64,000 nt of DNA from Hydractinia symbiolongicarpus (Eukaryota; Cnidaria; Hydrozoa; Anthoathecata; Hydractiniidae). Below, piece after piece: positions 1-10,106 of the stretch. The stretch covers positions 15,600,501 through 15,664,500 of the forward strand of contig NC_079886.1 of NCBI RefSeq assembly GCF_029227915.1, read 5' to 3'. The notes beneath the pieces were generated by a model. That model did no database searches and had not been told where the DNA came from. It worked only from the letters and a program-made list of their open reading frames with translations. Positions within the stretch are counted from its first letter, which is position 1; each line of letters begins with the position of its first letter. A program made the position numbers and the translations under genes.

Positions 1-555
1 GGGTGGATTGTCACATTCCCAAGCCGTGACGAGGTTATAGCCCTTTTCCCGTATCATCCTTTCCTTGGACAGGGTTGCACCGTACCGGGCCTTGTCCGCG
101 TCGGTTCTCGTAGGTTGGCAGGGATACCCGTGCCATTTGTAACCGTTGTATTCATAAACGGTCTTTGAAATAGCCTCATAGCCGTCAAAAACCTTCTCAG
201 CCCTGCTTAGCATACGTTTGACCTTCCCCCCTTTGCAGATAATCGTCGTCCTGACACCCTCACATTCGTTCCTCTTATGCCGCGTGAGATTCCAAACCTC
301 GTTAAAAACTTGGCCACATACCTCGCATTGCCAGTGTTGGGTCAGCACATCTAAATCCTTAATTTAAAAACAGTGCCCGTCCAGCATACCAAGATTGATG
401 GTGCCTAAACCCTTTTTGTACTGCTTTTGACCATAGAATGTTGCTTTCTCAGAGTTTGTCCTGGGTTCAAAGACTTGATCTTTAATTGATTGGCAACGCC
501 CTTCAGATCCACCAGCATGGTAGGGCGCACATCTTTACGTTTTAGCTTAGGGTCC
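1..555 (-). pseudogene. Polinton/Maverick DNA polymerase B, N-terminal region (copy A, partial)
   Basis: Read on the minus strand, about 1-357 is open and encodes a zinc-finger-like stretch (CEVCGQVF followed by LTRHKRNEC, roughly 262-335), then a KTVYEYNGYKWHG segment and a YNLVTAWEC segment. The same three blocks recur on the plus strand at 3.2-3.65 kb in the second copy, where they precede the polymerase motifs. Between 358 and 555 homology continues (DPKLKRKDVRPTMLVDLKG) but in shifting frames, so the gene is broken. It runs off the left edge, so the polymerase core of this copy is not visible. The family is the protein-primed type B polymerase of Polintons; the assignment rests on the paired copy. 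Confidence 0.6.
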
Positions 556-933
556 CTATAATACTTTCGGGCTAATATGAGAGCTGTCTTCGTTAGACGT
601 TCTTTCTCGTGCTACGTTGGCCCTCTTCATCACACCTAAGCATCTCCAGAAACATAGGTTGTCTGTTCGTTCTTTTTTCCCGACCATGGCGTAGATGCAC
701 CTCTTTTTTCGTAGCCAGCCCGGGAGAGGGCCGCATCCCAAGAGGGGTTCACGTGTGCTTATAACCTTAATCTGTACGTGATCGAAGATAATGTTGCCTT
801 CATACGCTCCCGGGGTCTCGGTGGCCTTAACAGGTGGTAGATAAGCCTTAGTCCAAAACTCGTGATCCTCCAGATCGAGGCGCTTCATTTTGCATTCTTC
901 TACGAACACTTCGATTTCCGCTATACTTGACAA
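556..933 (-). pseudogene. Polinton polB upstream segment (copy A)
   Basis: A 125-codon open frame containing LLGCGPLPGWLRKKRCIYAM and a following DNLCFWRCL segment. The plus-strand counterpart at about 2.59-2.94 kb carries the same LLECGPLPDWLRKNRSIYG block. In Polinton polymerase genes of this kind the block lies at the N-terminal side of the zinc-finger-like segment, and here it leads in that order into the 1-555 fragment. The last part of the frame (about 556-600) has drifted out of frame with its continuation. It is the remains of one long gene rather than an independent small protein. Confidence 0.5.
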
Positions 934-957
934 CGACCTAGAGCTTTTATTTTTGTA

Positions 958-1368
958 CTAATCAGACACATCACCCCCACCCTTGTAAATATGACAGCCA
1001 GAGCTGTACACAACCTTAACACGCATGTCAACGTGTGGTGTAATTTTTTGGATAATCGCGTCTTTTAGAGGTTGGTTTAGATGCTTGTTAAAACGCCATG
1101 TTTTGATCCTATTTCCATCCTCCAAAATCTGGATATCGTCCTCGCGGCCTCGATATTCAATATCCCCTACATAGTCCTCCCTTGCTTCCTGTTCAATTTT
1201 GTCGTGAAGCGTTGTCCCTCCCGAAATTTGTTCCCTTGCCTTGTTGTAATAGAATGCAACGGTATCCTGCACACTGTGTAATCGATTGACAAGGGCATCG
1301 CGGGTTGCTGCCACTGATGCTGACACGGTGCTATATAATTTGCTGATGGCATTCTTAAACCAACTCAT
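958..1368 (-). CDS. Polinton accessory protein, MSWF-type (copy A)
   Basis: 136 codons from the ATG of MSWFKNAISKLYSTV. An in-frame ATG 15 bases upstream would add MYIIN, but the MSWF start fits the amphipathic N-terminus better. The N-terminal 40 residues are helical and S/A-rich; the rest is charged and ends in the block WRFNKHLNQPLKDAIIQKI followed by GGGDVSD. A partial second copy of this C-terminal block (WRINKNLNQPLTHAVMQKI) lies on the plus strand at 2392-2579. Proteins starting this way sit upstream of polB in cnidarian Polintons by my recall; function unknown. The ORF is intact, but it sits beside broken genes. Confidence 0.5.
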   Translation of the reverse strand: MSWFKNAISKLYSTVSASVAATRDALVNRLHSVQDTVAFYYNKAREQISGGTTLHDKIEQEAREDYVGDIEYRGREDDIQILEDGNRIKTWRFNKHLNQPLKDAIIQKITPHVDMRVKVVYSSGCHIYKGGGDVSD

Positions 1369-1383
1369 ATTTATTATATACAC

Positions 1384-1589
1384 ATTTCAACAAAGTCCGT
1401 AGATTTCATTCTGCCCAACTAACACAGTTATTCCCTATTTTAAGGAATTTCCCCTACTCATTTTTGTATGATAACCTTTAATATGCATGACTCAACACCA
1501 CTTATTAAGGATTTTACTCCATTTGCGTATGATGTTACAGCGCATGCGTTGATGATCAGTGGATTTTTGCTGATGATCAACGGTATTTT
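1384..1589. other. AT-rich spacer between head-to-head Polinton copies
   Basis: I see no gene here. It is the putative upstream region of the minus-strand MSWF-type ORF. Confidence 0.4.
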
Positions 1590-1699
1590 GTGCAATGGAG
1601 CGTGACGAAAAGTCGTGACGTCACAAACAAAATTGTGTATGATATTTTTTATGAGAGTTTGACCGTCATTTTTGAAAAAGTGTGGTTATATTCCATCCC

Positions 1700-2380
1700 T
1701 ATACTAGCTCAAATAACAACAAAACGCAAGATATCCAGAATATGTACTCAGCTTTGGGTCACCATGCTACTGAACGACCTCAAGGATGAGATGAACTTAG
1801 TGGTTAAGACCTGGCAAATGCTGAGTCAGGTCAGGTCAGACCTGATGAAGCCATCATTGCCTTAAGAGTATATGGGGTTTGGCAACAGAAAATCGAAGAT
1901 GACTCTGAGTTGCTCTTTAATTCTTAAGTATGCGAGAGGATCGATAAGTTAAAATTGGAGAGCCAGCTAAAATCCCTTCTGGGAAGAAGCTCCAAAAGAA
2001 AATTAGAGCCATCGTCAAACAATAAGCCCTCTTACAACCACCAAGAAAACCATATAACAGCAATAACAAACAGCCTTTCAAAATACGCCAACCGCCCTGT
2101 TAGTCGTATCCTGGTGAACAAAAAGTTGGAGAGCATCAATGAAAGATTCTCACACGGGGGTGGGAGAGGGGGGCTGGGGGTTCAGCTAAGGAGCAAAAAA
2201 TCACGTCAACATATTACAACTTACAACTAATGGCAGCGTCCTTTGGATTCCAGGCTCATTCCCCCACACCACAAACGTTACTATAATGCTAAAGATGGAT
2301 AACACATCAGCAGTAGCCTGTATAATTAAAAGGGGTAGTGTAAACTCTTTCCCAGTGGATAAGGTCACACATAGCATTTG
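1700..2380 (+). pseudogene. DIRS-like retroelement remnant (gag-like plus RNase H scrap)
   Basis: Two degenerate pieces. At 1740-2200 the frames carry LWVTMLLNDLKDEMN, then a KRKLEPSSNNKPSYNHQ segment rich in N/Q/S/K, resembling the gag-like ORF of DIRS elements. At 2286-2380 the frame reads MLKMDNTSAVACIIKRGS; an I-D-N-T-x-A-V-A-x-I-x-K-x-G string is typical of DIRS-type RNase H. Frames are interrupted by stops. The RNase H piece runs without a stop into Polinton sequence at about 2392, marking a chimeric junction. Assignment is by motif recall only. Confidence 0.35.
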
Positions 2381-2391
2381 TAAATTCGATG

Positions 2392-2579
2392 AAAATGATA
2401 TACGGATGCTGGAGGGTGGGAATCGTGTCAAAACATGGAGAATCAACAAGAATCTTAACCAACCGCTCACACATGCTGTCATGCAGAAAATCACGCCAAA
2501 CAATGAGATGAGAGTGATAGTTGTGTACCGCTTCGGCTGCGACATTCATAAAGGTGGAGGGGAGTCATCTCCGTACTAG
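2392..2579 (+). pseudogene. Polinton MSWF-type protein, C-terminal half (copy B)
   Basis: The plus strand encodes NDIRMLEGGNRVKTWR through the end of the same protein found intact at 958-1368 on the minus strand. About 60 residues align with conservative changes. The N-terminal half is missing and is replaced by the DIRS-like RNase H frame. The polB remnant follows directly, the same gene order as in copy A but on the opposite strand. Confidence 0.5.
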
Positions 2580-2589
2580 AAAAGCAAAG

Positions 2590-4970
2590 GCTCTAAAGGC
2601 TTCCTTTCAAGTATTACGGACATCGAAGGTTTCATAGAGGAATGCGAAGCGTGTGGATCTGGAAAATGCTGAGTTTTGGAGCAAACCTTACTTGCCTGCA
2701 GTGAGAACTATAGAGACCCTAGGAGCCTACAAAGGGAAAATTATCTTTAACCATGTCAGATCAAGATCATAAGCCTCTGTTGGAGTGCGGACCTCTTCCA
2801 GACTGGCTACGGAAGAATAGAAGCATCTATGGTATTGATGGAAAGGAAGAAAGGACGGACAATTTATGTATGCGGAGTGGAGATGGAAAGCAGAGAGGAA
2901 AGTTCGTCACAGAAGAAGCCCTTGCCCTAGCGCGAGTGTACTAGGATCCAAAACTAAAACATAAGGACGTGCGCCCTAAGAAACTGGTGGATATGGAAGG
3001 TATCGCAAAGCATTTCAAAATTAACATGAAAGTCTACAAAACCAAGACAAACAGCGAAAAAGCACCATGGCGACTCGTCTATGGTCAGAACCAACACAAC
3101 AAAAGGGCTAGATGACACTACTCTTGAAATGTTGAAAAGACACTGTTTTTACATCAAAAATATTGAAGTTTTGACAAAAACGCTAGAGTCCGAGGTAAGC
3201 CATCAACTTTTCACACCAGATTGCCATCTTACGCGGCATAAAAAGAAGGAATGCGAAGAAGTCAAGACGACCATCATCTGTAAAGGTGAAAAAGTGAAAC
3301 GTGTGGCGTGCAAGTTAGAGAAGGCATTTTACAGTGAAAGCTTTAATTACGCTGCGTCGCAATGGATAGAATACATGTTGATGAAAACAGGAAGACATAT
3401 ACATCACGCACTCTGCTGACATGGCGGAGAACGTGTGATACGCGATGTAAAAGGCAAGGAGTGGAAGGTCGACGGGTATCAACCTACCACAAAAACCGTC
3501 TACGAGTACCATGGGTACAAAGGGTACGGATGCTCCTGCCAGCTACAAGCGAACGCATACCGTTACGAATAAATAAAGAAGAAGGAGGATATGCTACGGG
3601 AACAGGGATACAACCTCGTCACAGTGTGGGAATGCAAAAAAACCACCGAAAGTTAAGCGCTTCTTCAAGAAGGAGTTTATACCCTCACAACATCGCGTTT
3701 GATTGCGAGGCCCTCTTGCTGTCCTTGAACCGGAGAAAAATAGCAGACCTAATGCATATATCAGAACATATGCCGGTAAGTGTCGCTATTCACGATAATC
3801 TGACTGGCAACCCAGTCAGATTATCTTGTGAAACGCCTCGTAGAAGACCTGGAAAAGAGACAAGCACTCATCGTTCATCCAAGCAGTAGACAAGAAAAGA
3901 CGACAATATTACGAGATGATATAGACATCTTGAAGGATGCGATGAGTATCCCTGGTGTATTGATGCGCTATGTGTTGAACAAGGATCTTAAAATGAATCC
4001 GAAGGTAGAGCTCTACGCCCCAGGGGAACCTTGCAAGCACAAATGTAAACATTCCTGCTTCAGCAAGATAAGTTAGGATTGTAAAGAGGTGCGGAAAGCC
4101 TGTATGGAATGCATCAAGAACGAAGCCTACGATACGTTACAAACAGGCATGGTGGGTGGTCCTGCGATCGTGTTCTGTCGATATCACGAGCGTGGTGTGA
4201 CAAGCATCAGATCCATGTATACCAGGATGCCAAAACGTGCATGACTATTTTGAGATTAGATGCCAACATGCTGTATCCCAGCACCTTGAAGTACGACTTT
4301 GCATGTGGTAAAGAAAAATTGATCAAGGTCCGCACACCAAAATTGCCCCATAACCTCGATATTACTAACACGAGACGTTCAAGACGGCTCCTTGTTTGGG
4401 TATACGCAGGTAAACATTGAAGTACCCGCAGAGCTGCATGAGAAAATCAGTGAAATGCCACGCCTGTTTGTTGTGGTCAAGATACTAGACGAAGGAATTC
4501 CAGAGCACATGTACAAGTACCTAACATTGACAGGGCGCAAGCGTATTCCTGGTACGCGTAAGCTCCTCGGTTTGATGAAAGCGGTAAGAATCCTGATATA
4601 CACACCTGTTCTCAAATGCTACCTGGATCATGGGTTAAAATTGACAGCCATCCACAATTCCTAAAGTACGAGCGCAGCAAGCCTTACGCGTGGTTTCCCG
4701 AGAAGATTGCTGACACTTGCAGAGGGGCAGAGGCAGATTCAGGCAAGCGGATAACTGGAGATACGGCAAAGCTGAAAGAGAAATCGTGCTACGGGAAGAT
4801 GATCGGAGATGTTGCCAGGCATGCGAATACAACATTTACGAGAAATGAAGCAAAGGTCGACCAAGCGAAGAGATCTCCATATCTTGAAGACTTAGAAGCA
4901 TAGGCGATGTTTATGAAATTAAAGAGGGTAAGCACAAGTGCAGCATTGACAGAGTATGCTGGAGTTTTAC
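2590..4970 (+). pseudogene. Polinton/Maverick protein-primed DNA polymerase B (copy B, degenerate)
   Basis: A chain of colinear blocks in changing frames: LLECGPLPDWLRKNRSIYG (2.78 kb), KAPWRLVYGQNQ (3.06 kb), a zinc-finger-like LTRHKKKEC segment (3.23 kb), HIHHALC then an H-G-G-E-R-V segment (3.40 kb), YNLVTVWECKK (3.61 kb), an exonuclease I-like FDCEALL (3.70 kb), polymerase motif A DANMLYPS (4.26 kb), a GYTQVNIEVP block (4.4 kb), GRKRIPGTRKLLGLMKA (4.53 kb) and motif B KLKEKSCYGKMIG (4.77 kb). After LEFYYDFLDKY at 4.96 kb the expected motif C (YxDTDS type) is absent; an unrelated hydrophobic stretch follows. The many stops and frameshifts leave no usable polymerase. Confidence 0.75.
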
Positions 4971-5308
4971 TATGATTTCCTGGACAAGTATGTAGATTTT
5001 TTCAGTATTGCTATAGCATGCGCAGTCGCTCTATCTTACGTGTTCTGCTTTCTAGTGTACAGAAATATAATAACTAGAATGAGATAAATTTCTAAGATAT
5101 TCGATGACACGCATATGATGCAAGTCGATACTCCTGCGGAAGCTCTACAACAACGAGAAAAGCCTGTCGCAACTAAGCGTCAAGTCTGAAAGGATGCTCT
5201 GCGGGTTGAGCCCCGACATGTTGACCACCCACATGGGGACCACATACAACGAGGGCACGGCCGTCTACATCACAGGCCAAGGTGAGCCCTCACATGTAAA
5301 CCATCCAC

Positions 5309-5557
5309 ATGGGGACCATCTTCAACGAGAGCAAGTGTAAGCTCTCGCTGTTGCTAACAATAAGTGAGCGAGAGCAAGAACTTATTACCAAGAAAAACAA
5401 AGGTCGAGTTGCTGCTGGCAAGAGACTTGTCGAATGGAATCGCAAGAACAAGGAGAACTTGCGTAAGAATAAGAGCGAAAGTACTTCATCAAGTGATCAA
5501 GAACCTAAGTCAAGTAATTCAGCAAGTTCTAGCAGTACAATATTGTACTCTACATGA
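5309..5557 (+). CDS. Polinton accessory ORF, lysine/serine-rich
   Basis: 82 codons from ATG: a charged helix, ISEREQELITKKNKGRVAAG, then KRLVEWNRKNKENLRKNK, then a serine-rich tail. A hydrophobic stretch (AAASAIAAAYAIAIGIGFW) lies just after the stop at 5555-5557, so the ancestral protein probably had a C-terminal membrane anchor now cut off by a stop. R-V-A-A-G-K-R-L-V-E-W-N is a recurrent string in cnidarian Polinton accessory proteins by my recall. Role unknown, possibly structural. Confidence 0.4.
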   Translation: MGTIFNESKCKLSLLLTISEREQELITKKNKGRVAAGKRLVEWNRKNKENLRKNKSESTSSSDQEPKSSNSASSSSTILYST

Positions 5558-5780
5558 GCTGCAGCGTCAGCAATAGCGGCAGCTTACGCTATAGCGATAG
5601 GCATCGGTTTCTGGCATACACGCAGCAATTTCATAAGCGCGACAGTGAATGGAGAAGCTGCAAATTCTCCTGAGCGACTGCCTACCTGGAAATGAACCTG
5701 ACGATTTAAGCATGTTTCGGATGATGTAAAGTATATAATAAAATACGACTGTTTCACCCTATGAAAGAGAAATAATCAAC

Positions 5781-5999
5781 ATGCTCTACGAGACAATAGT
5801 AGACCTGGGCTTCACCTTTGGATATGCTCTAGCAGGAAAGAAGATTCTAGGGATCACGAGACCGTCTGCAAAAATTGACATGAATGACGCTTTGAAAATG
5901 TCAGGATACTTTGCAGTAGGATGGGCAACTCGGGAAATGGCTGTTAAGAAAGGGTGGATTCTAGTTTCAATTGTTCCTAAGAAACAGTGGGTATACTAG
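5781..5999 (+). CDS. Polinton small hydrophobic protein
   Basis: 72 codons from ATG (MLYETIVDLGFTFGYALAGK). It has a glycine-rich hydrophobic N-terminal segment at about residues 7-20 and a second moderately hydrophobic segment near residues 40-55. I do not recognise a named family. It lies in a same-strand cluster of small ORFs between the polB remnant and the integrase tail, which suggests a capsid-associated or membrane role; that is inference. Confidence 0.4.
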   Translation: MLYETIVDLGFTFGYALAGKKILGITRPSAKIDMNDALKMSGYFAVGWATREMAVKKGWILVSIVPKKQWVY

Positions 6000-6077
6000 A
6001 GCTGCAGGGAAAACCGAAGTTTTGCGAGTTTCACAACTCACAAAAAGCTACTACACGCAAGAAAGCGCGTCGCTGTT

Positions 6078-6266
6078 ATGCAGGCCTTTCAGAAAATCGC
6101 TACTAATAAAATGGCAACTATAGCAGTAGTCGTGGTCGGGGCAGCCATAAACGCATTGGCCTTTTCAGGGACAAACTACTTATTCAGTAAACTCTCAGGA
6201 CATGTTCAAGAAGAACGAAAAAGGCATGGAGATGCCTTCGAACAACTTCTAGCTGCCCAAGCATAA
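6078..6266 (+). CDS. Polinton single-pass membrane protein
   Basis: 62 codons from ATG. Residues about 12-36 (ATIAVVVVGAAINALAFSGT) form one transmembrane helix, followed by a charged tail ending EQLLAAQA. The stop TAA overlaps the ATG of the next ORF by one base (TAATG), a compact arrangement typical of virus-like elements. No named function. Confidence 0.45.
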   Translation: MQAFQKIATNKMATIAVVVVGAAINALAFSGTNYLFSKLSGHVQEERKRHGDAFEQLLAAQA

Positions 6267-6424
6267 TGGATAAAAGATCGTCAAGCTATTGGTACAGCAA
6301 AGAGCGAGAGCGTCAAAGAAAGCTAGAGGAGAGTATCAGGATGTACTATATCGCTACTATCGACAACGCTCCCAAGCTGTCAGATTTTTATGTGCCTTCT
6401 AAAGCGCCAAAAATGGTGAACTAA
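6266..6424 (+). CDS. Polinton small charged protein
   Basis: 52 codons starting in the TAATG overlap with the upstream membrane-protein ORF. It begins MDKRSSSYWYSKERERQRK and continues with a Y/I-rich middle and a K/P-rich end. Just after it, in another frame (about 6422-6480), a short hydrophobic stretch FVVGSLAALGFAAYNYA runs to a stop, so a frameshift may have removed a membrane anchor. Unrecognised family. Confidence 0.35.
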   Translation: MDKRSSSYWYSKERERQRKLEESIRMYYIATIDNAPKLSDFYVPSKAPKMVN

Positions 6425-6863
6425 CGTTCGTAGTTGGGTCTCTAGCAGCCCTGGGGTTTGCAGCCTACAATTATGCGTAAACGTGAAATTGCTACAATAA
6501 CGCATCGTTTTGTCATGTAATAAAGATATGATAAAACCACAAGTACATGACACTGCGTCTGAGAAAGAGGCTGAAAATCTTAGCTAGACCTACTATAAAC
6601 CAAACCATACTACCAAACCATCTCTGGACTGGAAGGAAAGCCATAAAAATACTCGCTGGGAAGAGCAAACTACCGCAAAAGAAAATCACGCATATCCCAA
6701 GATCTTTCAGTGCGATAACCAGTTTGAATTCAAATCAGATTAATCGTGCAAAAACCAAGTATCATCATACAGCATTCGTAGGGTCATATAACAAGATTTT
6801 TGCGGAGAGACTCTTAAAGCCTCAAGATGCGTAAGAGTAAGTTACTGACGAGGTTAGTAGTAC

Positions 6864-7262
6864 ATGGGCAAAATATCTATACTCTACGGTGAAGAATTTG
6901 AACAATACCAGGTCTGAGATGATTTGAATGAAACCCTCAAAAATCATCAATTATCAAATTGCGAAGAACGATCGCCTGCGGCTCCTGGCGGGCAAGAATG
7001 CCTTGAAGAGAAGCCTTTTCCAGAAGATGGTCTCTACCTCTATCTGCTTCAAACTGGAGAAGAGCATGGAGATCAAAAAAGACGTGCGACTGATGCTTTT
7101 TGGAGTAAGAAAACGTTTCGACTGGATCGTATCGTAGCACAGCCAAACTGCCGTGTGTTGCACAATATGAAAGAGGGGCCTGATCGTAGTTTTGCTGCAG
7201 AAGGATTGGTCCTAGTTCCAGAAGATTTAGAAGTTCCTCCAGAGTATGTGAAAGAGTGGTGA
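6864..7262 (+). pseudogene. Polinton integrase C-terminal tail (copy B)
   Basis: The frame opens with MGKISILYGEEFEQYQV, meets a stop at 6915, then continues from about 6924 with YLYLLQTGEEHGDQ, KRRATDAFWSKKTFRLDRIV and a D-R-S-F-A-A-E-G-L segment ending PPEYVKEW. The Y-L-Y, W-S-x-K and G-P-x-R-S-F landmarks match the region downstream of the integrase core at 10892-11050 on the minus strand, so I read this as an integrase tail fused to, or abutting, a small ORF. The catalytic core is missing here. Confidence 0.45.
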
Positions 7263-7544
7263 AAATGTATATTGATAAGATCCCTATCTTGTAACCAAAA
7301 CTGCATGTCTGCCTCTTTTCTACTGCAACTGATTAGGAAAGAATAAATACCAGGTTCTCTCGGTAAAACTGTGTCTGGTTGGGTGTGGACAGATCTGTCA
7401 ACATCTTGGAGGTCAGCGATGCGTCACCTACCCGCATTTTATAATTGTAATAATTATAATAATTTCTTGTAATTGGATTTCCGGGATTGACATGCAATTT
7501 CTAAAGCACCATCCAAGTGTCACGAACAGATCGGTGGAATTTTT

Positions 7545-7830
7545 CGATCTACCACGGGGGGAGTTTGCCGCACACCCATGATATCACAATGGGGTGTAGT
7601 TTTCACATCTCCGTACAATCTAGACCGGGGGTGGATTTGCCGCACCCCCGGTTGTTCACAACAAGGTGTGGTTTTCACGTCTCCGTACATGCCCGACAGG
7701 GTGTAGTCGGCGACTATACCCTTTATTTTTGACCTTGCTTGAGGGTGGTATGGTATGCCGGCCCACTAGCAGATCTACCAAAGGGGTAGGTTTGCCCTAC
7801 CCCCATGATATCACGGCGCGGTGCTGGAAA
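7545..7830 (+). repeat. ~70-bp degenerate tandem repeat
   Basis: Two consecutive units (about 7556-7624 and 7625-7695) share TTTGCCGCAC, a G/C-rich run and GTTTTCAC[AG]TCTCCGTACA. A third partial unit lies at about 7780-7830. It sits between Polinton gene remnants of opposite strand and may be an intergenic or terminal part of the element. Confidence 0.5.
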
Positions 7831-7860
7831 GGTTAGGGTGGTGCCCTACGCTGAGATTTC

Positions 7861-8480
7861 TTGTCTTGTTGTAATTTTTTATCCAAGTGTCGAAAAACTA
7901 TTTTTTGTTATTCGCGAAGAATCACAAAACCGCATCACAGCTTCGCGCCTTGGAACTATGTTCCGCGTTGCTGCCTGCATGTCAAGGGTCTCCCTAGTCT
8001 TCCGGTGCCGAAACATATAAATCGTACAAATCATCTCGAGTAAGGTCGATGAGTCGGAAATGGCATTGATATTGCTCCACATGCCCTTCATCTTCGAATC
8101 TATTAAAGGTTTGCATACCGTTAGGATTGTCTATAACAACAAGGTCTTCTGAACGTTCATGCAGATACCAGAGAAAGAGCTGGTTTTTCTGTCTTCGAAG
8201 GTTTTTCGGCAAAGCAGTATAGGACTGTGTTAGGAGTCACAAACTATGCTTCCTGTGCCTTGTTCAAGCAGAGAGTGTCTTTTTTATCGAGATTCTTGTC
8301 TGCAATCATATCGTCGACAATGAGTCTCTTCACCAGCTAGGAGATATGGCATTTTTTCGATCCATTTAAAAAGCTGATCCTTAGGATTGATCAAAAACAC
8401 GTCGTTATCTTTCCAAAGCGAGGCTCTCTTGGGTAAGTGGATTTTGTATTGTTGGACACAATATGACTATGTTATGAAAA
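7861..8480 (-). pseudogene. Polinton gene remnant, possibly packaging ATPase
   Basis: Minus-strand pieces in shifting frames: VFLINPKDQLFKWIEKM (about 8350-8405), KRLIVDDMIADKNLDKKD with a Walker-B-like hydrophobic-D-D string (about 8275-8330), and NLRRQKNQLFLWYLHERSED followed by VVIDNPNG and LTRDDLYDLYVS (7994-8212). The order and the D-D pair would suit a FtsK/HerA-type packaging ATPase, which Polintons carry. No Walker A is visible, so the function is inference only. Confidence 0.3.
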
Positions 8481-8654
8481 GATTAAGAACACGTTTAGAT
8501 TTACCACAGGACGTCGGTCCTGTAAATATTGCAGTATGTGGATCCTTACCAATATCTAGAGTCATTTATTGCATATCATGCTAACGCTGCCTTTCTGTAG
8601 GAAATCCTTCTCCTGCAGACCGCTGCTACCGAAGGGCTTCGCGCTTTTCCCTGC

Positions 8655-8855
8655 CTAATACTCGAGACTGTGAAATCTACCTTCAAAAATGTTTAACTGG
8701 GCATCACTGAGAAGATAGACACAACAGCGGATATTGCCCGTACCGTCAGCTTTCTTAGTCATATGAAAAGTTATGCCATCACTTAAGCGCTGGAGAGGTC
8801 TATCAGAACCATGAAAAATCTGATTAGGAAACGATCGAAAATCTACAAGAAGCAC
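8655..8855 (-). pseudogene. Polinton gene remnant of unknown function
   Basis: A 66-codon open frame containing GSDRPLQRLSDGITFHMTKK and GNIRCCVYLLSDAQLNIFEG. It lies on the same strand as the preceding remnant. It looks like part of a larger, real protein (low stop density, balanced composition) but I cannot name it. It ends about 25 bp before the TIR element at 8879. Confidence 0.3.
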
Positions 8856-8878
8856 ATGCCTTTAACCCTATTTGGTAT

Positions 8879-9818
8879 GGGCTTTTTTGACCCTTGTAAG
8901 TATGGGGGGGGGCATAAAGTGCCCGCGGCCTGTAACATTCTTTCAGTTTGGTTTTAAGTGACAAAACTTGGCACAAAGAAGCATTCAATATGTTGTGACT
9001 TAATAAGTGAGAAAATATTTAGGTTGACATGTCATCACAGAAAGTGATGACGTCATATTGAGACCATGGTTGAAGAAAATATGTCTTTCTTGAAAATTCT
9101 TGATTTTTTATCATTTTAAAAACTATTTACGGTACTAGTCATTAAAAAAGTATTATAAGAATGTAAGATATTATTAGGAACATTAACAGGTGGTATAAAG
9201 ACAAAGGATTTCTCTAAGGAGAAAATGGAAATCGATCAGAATTCAAATCCTCAAGAATTTTTTTTAAAAAAATCTATATTTGAGAACCATAGTGTTAGTA
9301 GCTGTCATGGAATAAAACTTGGTATATCTATTAGCTCTTACATCAGTAGCTACTCAATAAAGACAATTTGGATTGACATGGGACAAAATGACCTATGACG
9401 TTATCATATGACAATAGAAATAGAGAAATAGGAAATTACAAACATTCTGGTCTGTAAATTACCAATATTCCGGTCTGCAAATTACACAGTATGCATGTCA
9501 ATATTCTATGATGACTTTTGGTCACTATCACATACATAATTCCATATTCATACAACTGGTTAGTTTAGAAAGCATTTATTTTTAGCACTACAATAAAAAA
9601 GTTGATATGACCACCTGTCAAAAAGGACAAAGTGACATTGACAGGACAATTTTTGGAAATATTTTTTTTATTTTCCGTAAGTCCAATAAAAGTTAGGAAA
9701 AGTCACAAAATTTCATGTAATTTCATCCAGTATTTGAAAAGTTATTAGAGTTTGAAAATGCCGCGGGCACTTTATGCCCCCCCCCCCCCCCCATACCAAA
9801 TAGGGTCATAAATTGCCC
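8879..9818. mobile_element. Non-autonomous TIR element with G-run ends
   Basis: The left end (8879-8929) and the reverse complement of the right end (9760-9818) share GGGC, a TGACCCT block, a G run (9 G on the left, 16 on the right) and GCATAAAGTGCCCGCGGC. The interior has no ORF of note and is AT-rich with short TGACAT/GTCA motifs. The flanks both read TAT, too weak to call a target duplication. Superfamily not assigned. Confidence 0.65.
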
Positions 9819-10106
9819 TATTGTGACTGTCGGGTTAGGCTACCGAAGATGTTGGCAATTTGCTCATAATGATCAATCTCGAGCATAGCATGGGAATATA
9901 GCTCATTAGGCTCGCCCTCGATAGTGATTGATATTTTCTGCAGAATACCTCGTTAACCCAACTATAGTATAGGACATGGGGGTACCAGCACACTTTTATA
10001 GTTAGCAATAAAGAGTGAGCTGGAACACCCTATGTCTTATACTATTGTGATATCGGTTACATCTGATGTTTAAGGTTTAAAGAAATAACTTGTATGTATA
10101 GTATAG

